Assembly (NCBI GenBank): GCA_900544685.1 | Contig: UQWA01000003.1 | Location: 62,001-126,000 of the forward strand | Direction of reading: 5' to 3' | DNA: 64,000 nt | Source of the DNA: an uncultured Lachnospiraceae bacterium | Lineage (GTDB): Bacteria > Bacillota > Clostridia > Lachnospirales > Lachnospiraceae | In this document: positions 58,226 to 64,000 of the stretch, one piece after another | Numbering within the stretch: the first letter of the stretch is position 1 | How the letters are laid out: each line of letters starts with the position of its first letter | Position numbers and translations under genes: made by a program | The notes under the pieces: model-generated | What the model saw: the letters and a program-made list of their open reading frames with translations, nothing else | Told to the model about the DNA's origin: nothing | Database searches by the model: none

Positions 58226-59239
58226 CTAATTTGTCTCTTCAAGAATGTGTTCTTTTATTTTCTCATTGATACGCTCTTTGCTGAATTGCGTACACTGAAA
58301 AATTGCATGTTTGATTTCTTTGCTTGTTGCACTTCCATGTGTCTTCACAACCAGTCCCTTTAAGCCAAGCATCGGTGCTCCACCATACTGGGTGGCATCG
58401 AAAGTCTTCAGAGTAGTCTTCAGAGCCGGCTTCACCAGAAGTGCGCCAATCTTGGAACGAAGAGTACTCATCATGCCTTTCTTGATCTGATGTACCAGCG
58501 CGGATGCGGTACCTTCGTATAACTTCAGAATAACATTTCCCACAAAGGCTTCACAGACGATGACATCACAGACACCTGCCGGAATATCTCTGGCTTCTAC
58601 GTTCCCGATAAAATTGATATCCTTGCATTCCTTCAGCAGTGGATAAGTCTCTTTTACCAGTGCATTGCCCTTCTCTTCTTCGGCTCCGATATTCACCAGC
58701 CCGACTCTCGGATTCTTAATGCCAACTACATTCTCCATATAGATGGATCCCATTCTGGCAAACTGTACGAGATGTGAAGATCTGGCATCTACATTGGCCC
58801 CACAGTCAATCAGAAGTGACACGCCTTTCTCTGTCGGGATCAGTGGTGCCAGAGGTGGTCTTTCAATCCCTCTGATCCTTCCTACAATTAACTGTCCTCC
58901 AACCAGAACGGCTCCGGTACTTCCGGAGGATATGATCGCATCTGCCTCACCATGCTTTACCATATTCATGCCGACCACTATAGAAGAATCCTTCTTCCTG
59001 CGGATAGCGTTCACCGGCGGTTCACCCGTCTCGATCACTTCAGAAGCAGGCGCAATCTCTATGCTCTGTGGATCATAGGTATATTTTTTTAATTCATTCT
59101 GAATGACATCCTCTTGTCCCACCAGAACCACTCTGATATCCGGATTCTCATTCACAGCTTCTACTGCTGCTTTAATAGGCTCTACAGGGGCATTGTCTCC
59201 GCCCATGGCGTCAACTGCCACTTTAATTTTTTCCTGCAT
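58226..59239 (-). CDS. plsX: Phosphate acyltransferase PlsX
   Basis: This 337-residue enzyme makes acyl-phosphate from acyl-ACP, the substrate of PlsY. Motifs: VAVDAMGGDNAPVEPIKAAV at the start, GSTGAVLVGGQLIVGRIRGIERPPLAPL near 110, DCGANVDARSSHLVQFA and NVGAEEEKGNAL-type NIGAEEEKGN. AGGAGG precedes the ATG. No rpmF or fapR lies upstream, where they sit in many relatives. Confidence 0.96.
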   Translation of the reverse strand: MQEKIKVAVDAMGGDNAPVEPIKAAVEAVNENPDIRVVLVGQEDVIQNELKKYTYDPQSIEIAPASEVIETGEPPVNAIRRKKDSSIVVGMNMVKHGEADAIISSGSTGAVLVGGQLIVGRIRGIERPPLAPLIPTEKGVSLLIDCGANVDARSSHLVQFARMGSIYMENVVGIKNPRVGLVNIGAEEEKGNALVKETYPLLKECKDINFIGNVEARDIPAGVCDVIVCEAFVGNVILKLYEGTASALVHQIKKGMMSTLRSKIGALLVKPALKTTLKTFDATQYGGAPMLGLKGLVVKTHGSATSKEIKHAIFQCTQFSKERINEKIKEHILEETN

Positions 59240-59310
59240 TCTCTACCTCCTGTTACACACCTATCATCATACAAGACATCCATATAAAAATCAACAGTTT
59301 TTCTTTTACG

Positions 59311-59346
59311 AAAAAAGAAAGCCCATAACTTTCGCCATGGACTTTC
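59311..59346 (-). terminator. Terminator after the subtilase gene
   Basis: GAAAGTCCAT/ATGGGCTTTC (59346-59337 with 59326-59317, one G-U pair), then TTTTTT on minus. The rest of the plsX upstream gap shows no clear promoter. Confidence 0.85.
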
Positions 59347-59367
59347 GTTACGATGATAAATGTGATT

Positions 59368-60222
59368 CTACTGTGTCTTTACATAGCCCCATCCAAACGT
59401 AGTGTCATATCCCGGATCCCCTGCATCCACTACGATGCCTTTCAGATATTCTTCTGCATCTTCCTGTGTTTGCTTCTCAAACTGGGATTCGGACAAATAC
59501 TTTGCCAGTACGCCGCTGATTCTGGGCGCTGCAAAAGAGGATCCCTTCTCGCCCTGATAATTCCCGTCAGCCGACACAAATACAGCATCACTTTGCAGAT
59601 ACCAGAGAGAACTGACCGGCTCTCCCTGGTCATCCATATCTGCTCCGGATACACCTATCACCTCTTCCCATGCAGCCGGATAGGTCTCACTCCCAAGAGG
59701 AGTAGACAATGACAGATTTCCTGCTGCCGCCACCAGCAATACATTTCGCTTGGCCGCATATTGAATAGCTTCATGCAGTTCCTCATTATCCTGATTCAAA
59801 GTCCAGCTCATGTTGATGATATCGGCATCATATACATCTACTGCATCATAAATAGCCCGAATAATAGCAGATCCGGTATCTGGAGCTTTCGATTGCTCTT
59901 CGCTAGCTTCCTGTGAATTCTGAGTTAGTGATATGCTGCTGTCAAAGCACTTCAGCATATAAATGTCTGTATCTGGTGCAATTTCTTTTAGGATGTCATA
60001 TACAAACGTTCCATGTCCTTCCTGATCCGTCAGATCCTGTGTGCCATCCAGATAATTCTTTCCCTGTACGTCTGACAGATTGCAGCCAGAATCCAGAATG
60101 CAGACTGTCACTTGATCTTTCACCACTTCCATAGGTGTTCCTTCCGCTGCTGCCCCCACTGTAGGGGGCAGCGTTAGAAAAATGCCAAGCAGCACATTTG
60201 CATAAAAGTATGTTCTTCTCAT
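59368..60222 (-). CDS. Secreted subtilisin-like (S8) serine protease
   Basis: This 284-residue protein has a signal peptide (hydrophobic YANVLLGIFLTLPPTVGAAA) followed directly by an S8 catalytic domain: Asp in VCILDSGCN (near 43), His in DQEGHGTFVYDIL (near 70), oxyanion Asn in LLVAAAGNLSLS (near 168) and Ser in GEKGSSFAAPRISG (near 228). There is no clear inhibitor-type prodomain, which is unusual for secreted subtilases. Its ATG overlaps the stop of the big InlB-repeat gene (ATGA), so the two are translationally coupled; a protease that trims or releases that surface protein is inferred. The C-terminus ends with PGYDTTFGWGYV, typical of the fold's end. Confidence 0.9.
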   Translation of the reverse strand: MRRTYFYANVLLGIFLTLPPTVGAAAEGTPMEVVKDQVTVCILDSGCNLSDVQGKNYLDGTQDLTDQEGHGTFVYDILKEIAPDTDIYMLKCFDSSISLTQNSQEASEEQSKAPDTGSAIIRAIYDAVDVYDADIINMSWTLNQDNEELHEAIQYAAKRNVLLVAAAGNLSLSTPLGSETYPAAWEEVIGVSGADMDDQGEPVSSLWYLQSDAVFVSADGNYQGEKGSSFAAPRISGVLAKYLSESQFEKQTQEDAEEYLKGIVVDAGDPGYDTTFGWGYVKTQ

Positions 60223-63200
60223 GAGTCACCACTATTCTGTACCGGTTCCATGCTCTCAGCAGACTGAACCTCTGGTGCCTGCGTCTCGGCAGGTGGCGGA
60301 GAAGCAGAGGTCTCTGTCTGAGGTGCTGCCGTTTCCGGTGCCGGAGGCTCCGTTTGTGGAGTCGATGTTTCCGGTGCCGGTGGCTCCGTCTGTGGAGCGG
60401 AAGTCTCTGGTGCAGAAGTCTCTGGAGGATTGGTCTCAGGTACCTGAGTCTGTGGCGGCTCCGTTTCAGGGATCTGAGTCTCCGGTGCTGTTGTTTCTGT
60501 GGTCTGGCTCTCTGGCGCAGTTGATTCAGGTACAGTTATCTCTGTTGTGTTTGTCTGTGGCTCTGTTTCCGATACTGCAGTCTCTGTCTGTGGTTCGGTT
60601 ACAGTTTCTGTCAGAAGTTCGCTTTCTGTTTCTAATTTCCGGGCATTCTTACGAGACTGAGAAGCAGTCCGGTCTTTTACCACCACTTCTACAACAAGAT
60701 TTTCCCATGCGAGATAATCTGTCAACGCAATCGTATAAATATAAGATGTACTGCTTCCTCCTACCAAAGTCTGGCTCCAGTTAAGGGGAGCCGTACTAGT
60801 TTCCTCTGACCTTGTACCTCTGGCTGATAACTTTATGGATCCAATATAATAATTACTGTTTCCAAGTGTCACAGTCAGTTTCTGAGGATTCACTCTTCCA
60901 GAAATACTGACAGGTATATCTATTTCTCCTGACAGCTCTGATTTATTTCCCTCAAAAACGCCCGATGTAATTCCATCTTTAAAAAGATCATTATACTGTG
61001 GTGGGAAATCAGACGTTCTCTTCAACGAACTTACCGCTTTTACTGTATATGCCACTTTAGAAGGTGTTTTCACTTCCACATATACCGATGCATTTACGGT
61101 CGTATAATTATTTTCCAAAAATGGATATGGTGTAAAAACAGCCGTTCTTAGTCCATTTTCTGTCGGATATACGGAACCATCATTTTCCCATCCCCAGTTT
61201 CCGCCAACCCCCTTCCCTGTGACAGGATTTACCGGGTCTTTTTTAGATTGCAGATTTGAACAATTCAGATAATACTGTGGGTCTTTTGTCTGATACATAG
61301 CACTTGCTGTAATGTCGCATCCGCTATAATCCGGTGTTGCTTTTCTTACCAGTACTTCCACTGTTTTTTCTTCATCTGCCTCAATACTGTCATTATCCGG
61401 GGTAAATTTTACTTTCGCAGTATATGGTGTTGTTTCATTTGCATCCCATGGCTGTGCATTCGCTCCGGTCAGATCCCATTCCCATTTTCCCGGAACAGTT
61501 TTTCCCTGGAATTCTACTTTCAGGCCTGTCACATTTTTACCTGCCAGACACATTTTCTTTTCTTCTGTCTGACCTTCTGTAAGTGCCAGCGTCAGTTCCT
61601 GACCATATACAAGCTCTATCCGTGCTGCTGTTCCTGATACCGTTGCTTTTGCCTTTCCAATCGTATACGGAACAGTCACACTATCTTCAGTAATATCTTT
61701 CCAGCAATAATGTTCCGGATCGTTTAATGTCACAGTTGCCGTATAATCTCCAGCTTCTGTTCCACCGTTATCCGTAACCGTATAAAGAGCTGTATTTTCC
61801 AGTCCGGAATACTGTTTATTGCCATTATATGTTCTGGTTCCGGTAATTTCAGGTACTGCAATCTCTTTCTTTTTCACAGTAACATCCATATTTACCGTAA
61901 ATTCTGCATATCCAACGGTATCATTCGGTTGGAACTTCATGCTGCAGACCTGTGTTGGAACAGTTGCCAATGCACTGCCAGGTTCTGTCCATGACCAGGT
62001 GCCTGTGATTTCTCTTACACCTGTACCATAGGTTACATTTCCACCAGTAAAAGTCACTTTTTCCAGCAATGTACCATACTCATACTCCCCTGTTACCGTT
62101 GGTAATATGATGTTCATCTTATCTTTTTCAATTTTATAGATGGTTGCTTTTGTCTTTACACCATCTGGATTTAAGATGACATACGCGCCACTTCCATAGC
62201 TGCCCTCATCCGTATTCAGAGTTTCCTCCAGAGTATATCCCTGATACAGCACTTTCTTATCTTTTTCCGGTGCCATATCCGGTTTTCCATCTTTCAAGAA
62301 GGTGTATGTACCCTCTTTTAGCAGTCCCTCAATCTGTAATTCTTCTGTTCCGGCAATTCCATCTTCATTCGCCAGCATCAGCCTTGCCGTTCCGGTTGTC
62401 AGGGCACTGTCCGGATCATAATCTCTGTCATTTACATCCTCGCAGATAACCACGACTCCAATCTGTGTCAGCAGAGGTACTTTTTCTTCCGCTGGCGTAT
62501 ACAGATCTGCTACTGCCATATCCGGGGTAAAGATCATGGCATATTCAGAATCCGTGGTTCCATTATTTCGTCCAAATGGCACCTTTTCCTTTTCTTCTTC
62601 TTTCCAGTCAAAGGTTCCCGGCACCTGTGTCTCAACCAGCAGATCCTTATTCATATAAAGAGCATTTCCTTCGTATTGAACGGTACTGTCCTTTACCTTC
62701 TGACCATATGTAAGACGATTCATATCCGGCATTCTCAGTTCCGGTGTCATTTTCACAAGAGACGCCATATAGCTGTCAATCCTGCCTTTATGTTCCTCTC
62801 CCTGATCATCCGTATAGGTTGTCTCGATCTCCCATGTATACACCTGCTTATCAGGATCACCGGTACGATCTGCCTTTTTCAGCACGGCTTTTACCTGAAT
62901 CTGATCTGCATAAGCTCCGATCTCTCCAGTCTGATAGTTTCCACTTTCCCCATCCTGCTCTATCAGAGACTTCAGATACGCTTCCACCTCATTCTGCAAC
63001 GTGTTTTCCAGTCTCTCATTTCGCTTTTCAATGGATGTATCGGTTACAGCGTAAAAATCTTCTTCTGTAAGATAATCAATCAGATTTTTTTCATATGGGT
63101 GCTCATCTGCCAGCAGTTCCATTCTGTGAAGGATCTGTTCAATCGGATCCGTTGTTGTCCAGAGAGCCGTATAAGACCGGTCTCCCATGGATCCGGATGG

Positions 63201-64000
63201 AATGACAACTTCCTTTGTTGCCTCAGTCAGATCTGTTCCGATCCATCCGGTAAATTCATACTTTTCTCTGACTGGCTGTTCCAGTACGATATCCTTACTT
63301 TCAATCGTGTAACTGTCTGGATTGTTCTTTGCACTTCCATAGGTTTTGTTGTAAGTAAGTGTATAGGTCACTGGTTTCCAGTTTGCATAATAGGTTCGTT
63401 CTCCGCCTTCTCCTTTTGTCACAGAAACTGTCTTTGTCAGATCACTCAGTCCCGTTCCTGTCCAGCCGGTAAACTCATACCCTTGCCTTGTCGGTGCCAA
63501 AAGTTCAAATGCCTCTTCCGTTGTATATACAGAAGGATTTTTTTCTGCATTCTGTCCGCCATTCAGTTCATAATGAATCGGATAGGTATTTGCTTTCCAG
63601 CCCGCATATATGGTTTCATCCTGAGCAAGAATTTCTTTTTCTGCATCAAAAGGATCTGTTGCTGCCGCATTATGATACCATCCTGTAAAGGTATAATATT
63701 CTCTTACCGGTTCTTCTGGCAGTAAGGTTATTGGGTATCCGCTGTAACCGGTTATTTCACTGATTACTGTAGTAATTTCACCGTCCCGGACTGCATAATT
63801 ACGGTCAAAAGTAATCTTCAGTTCTTTCGCCCACCTTGCATAAAGCGTCACGCCGCCTGTCAGGATATAGGTACTTAAATCCACCGGCTGTCCCTGATAT
63901 TCTTTGTCCATGTACCAGTCCATAAACTGATATCCTTCATATTCCGGAGTCAGAATATTCCATAATTTATCCCCGACATGTAAGGTTGAATATGTAAATG
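60219..64000 (-). CDS. Large InlB-repeat surface protein, N-terminus beyond the window
   Basis: The frame is open to the right edge, giving at least 1,259 visible residues. The upstream part contains Listeria-Bacteroides (InlB B-type) repeats of about 70 residues, each with a FxGWY/W motif and ending in YARW, YAGW, YANW or TALW (examples: GGVTLYARW, TGWYHNAAATD, YEFTGWTGTGLSD). The middle has bacterial Ig/MBG-like beta domains (KATVSGTAARIELVYGQELT, KWEWDLTGANAQPWD, YTAKVKFTPDNDS). The last about 130 residues are Pro/Glu/Thr repeats (TEPPAPET, APQTEPP) and the chain stops at QNSGDS without LPxTG, hydrophobic anchor or basic tail. Such proteins are usually secreted adhesins. The stop overlaps the subtilase start. 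Confidence 0.85.
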   Translation of the reverse strand, partial: FTYSTLHVGDKLWNILTPEYEGYQFMDWYMDKEYQGQPVDLSTYILTGGVTLYARWAKELKITFDRNYAVRDGEITTVISEITGYSGYPITLLPEEPVREYYTFTGWYHNAAATDPFDAEKEILAQDETIYAGWKANTYPIHYELNGGQNAEKNPSVYTTEEAFELLAPTRQGYEFTGWTGTGLSDLTKTVSVTKGEGGERTYYANWKPVTYTLTYNKTYGSAKNNPDSYTIESKDIVLEQPVREKYEFTGWIGTDLTEATKEVVIPSGSMGDRSYTALWTTTDPIEQILHRMELLADEHPYEKNLIDYLTEEDFYAVTDTSIEKRNERLENTLQNEVEAYLKSLIEQDGESGNYQTGEIGAYADQIQVKAVLKKADRTGDPDKQVYTWEIETTYTDDQGEEHKGRIDSYMASLVKMTPELRMPDMNRLTYGQKVKDSTVQYEGNALYMNKDLLVETQVPGTFDWKEEEKEKVPFGRNNGTTDSEYAMIFTPDMAVADLYTPAEEKVPLLTQIGVVVICEDVNDRDYDPDSALTTGTARLMLANEDGIAGTEELQIEGLLKEGTYTFLKDGKPDMAPEKDKKVLYQGYTLEETLNTDEGSYGSGAYVILNPDGVKTKATIYKIEKDKMNIILPTVTGEYEYGTLLEKVTFTGGNVTYGTGVREITGTWSWTEPGSALATVPTQVCSMKFQPNDTVGYAEFTVNMDVTVKKKEIAVPEITGTRTYNGNKQYSGLENTALYTVTDNGGTEAGDYTATVTLNDPEHYCWKDITEDSVTVPYTIGKAKATVSGTAARIELVYGQELTLALTEGQTEEKKMCLAGKNVTGLKVEFQGKTVPGKWEWDLTGANAQPWDANETTPYTAKVKFTPDNDSIEADEEKTVEVLVRKATPDYSGCDITASAMYQTKDPQYYLNCSNLQSKKDPVNPVTGKGVGGNWGWENDGSVYPTENGLRTAVFTPYPFLENNYTTVNASVYVEVKTPSKVAYTVKAVSSLKRTSDFPPQYNDLFKDGITSGVFEGNKSELSGEIDIPVSISGRVNPQKLTVTLGNSNYYIGSIKLSARGTRSEETSTAPLNWSQTLVGGSSTSYIYTIALTDYLAWENLVVEVVVKDRTASQSRKNARKLETESELLTETVTEPQTETAVSETEPQTNTTEITVPESTAPESQTTETTAPETQIPETEPPQTQVPETNPPETSAPETSAPQTEPPAPETSTPQTEPPAPETAAPQTETSASPPPAETQAPEVQSAESMEPVQNSGDS

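Noticed and set aside
62676..63725. 349-codon plus-strand frame opposite the InlB-repeat gene
   Set aside because: Antisense shadow; the minus frame has clear repeat domains and the plus frame has no recognisable family.
1..64000. CRISPR arrays, tRNA or rRNA genes, complete insertion sequences or prophage
   Set aside because: No regularly spaced direct repeats, cloverleaf sequences, rRNA stretches or intact transposase or integrase genes were seen; the only mobile-element trace is the recombinase fragment near 33.9 kb.

Overview
The window looks like a chromosomal segment of an acetogenic Lachnospiraceae bacterium (Clostridia). Blautia or a close relative is the best guess, by inference from gene content only. 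The evidence is a complete carbonyl branch of the Wood-Ljungdahl pathway (CODH, acetyl-CoA synthase, corrinoid protein, methyltransferase, activator), a methylene-THF reductase locus containing a MetV-RnfC fusion, a Re-type citrate synthase, a Rex regulator with AdhE, and typical Firmicutes housekeeping operons. Nearly all genes are on the minus strand; only an ABC-F protein and a PRPP synthetase are on plus.

Layout, left to right. (1) 1-6.0 kb: lysC, then rex with its own promoter and a Rex-like operator, nnrD, alr, an orphan mazF, a CBS-domain protein and the start of yebC. (2) 6.1-8.0 kb: an ABC-F ATPase. (3) 8.1-11.4 kb: a 2-oxoglutarate operon (Re-citrate synthase, GntR regulator, NADP isocitrate dehydrogenase) behind a promoter covered by a near-perfect palindromic operator. 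(4) 11.5-14.8 kb: adhE with two Rex-like boxes; upstream of it a separately promoted cobalamin riboswitch heads a hairpin-rich, roughly 420-nt transcript that ends at its own terminator and has no normal-sized gene. (5) 14.8-33.8 kb: the acetogenesis region. In transcription order it holds metV-rnfC fusion, metV, metF; then His-rich protein, cooT, cooC, cooS, cooC/acsF-like, acsB; then acsD, acsC, acsE, acsV; then a DUF3786-type gene, fchA, folD; and finally an exported NlpC/P60 protein. (6) 33.8-34.5 kb: gene debris (a frameshifted receiver domain joined to a tyrosine-recombinase tail, and a possible MarR tail). (7) 34.5-37.4 kb: an ABC transporter of the TrpX-like/ABC_sub_bind type. (8) 37.4-59.2 kb: housekeeping genes for lipid synthesis (gpsA, plsY, plsX, acpP), ribosome assembly and translation (der, rbgA, rplS, rpsP, rimM, trmD, khpA), secretion (ffh, ylxM, ftsY, lepB), chromosome segregation (smc), RNA processing (rnc, rnhB) and others. 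(9) 59.4-64 kb: a subtilisin-like protease translationally coupled to a large InlB-repeat surface protein that runs off the window.

How it fits together. FolD, FchA, MetF/MetV and the RnfC-like electron-input module make methyl-THF; AcsE moves the methyl group to the corrinoid protein AcsCD, which AcsV reactivates; CooS reduces CO2 to CO and AcsB condenses methyl, CO and CoA. CooC, CooT and the His-rich protein look like the nickel supply for CooS and AcsB. Rex-like boxes in front of rex, adhE and the CODH operon suggest that the NADH/NAD+ ratio controls both ethanol formation and the carbonyl branch. FolD appears to lack two cyclohydrolase residues, which would explain the separate FchA. Formate dehydrogenase, formyl-THF synthetase and the Rnf complex are not in the window.

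The points most worth following up are the B12-riboswitch-headed RNA at 14.3-14.7 kb, the MetV-RnfC fusion beside a second MetV, the Rex-like box before the CODH operon, the FolD substitutions, and the 170-bp palindromic element at 57.8 kb.
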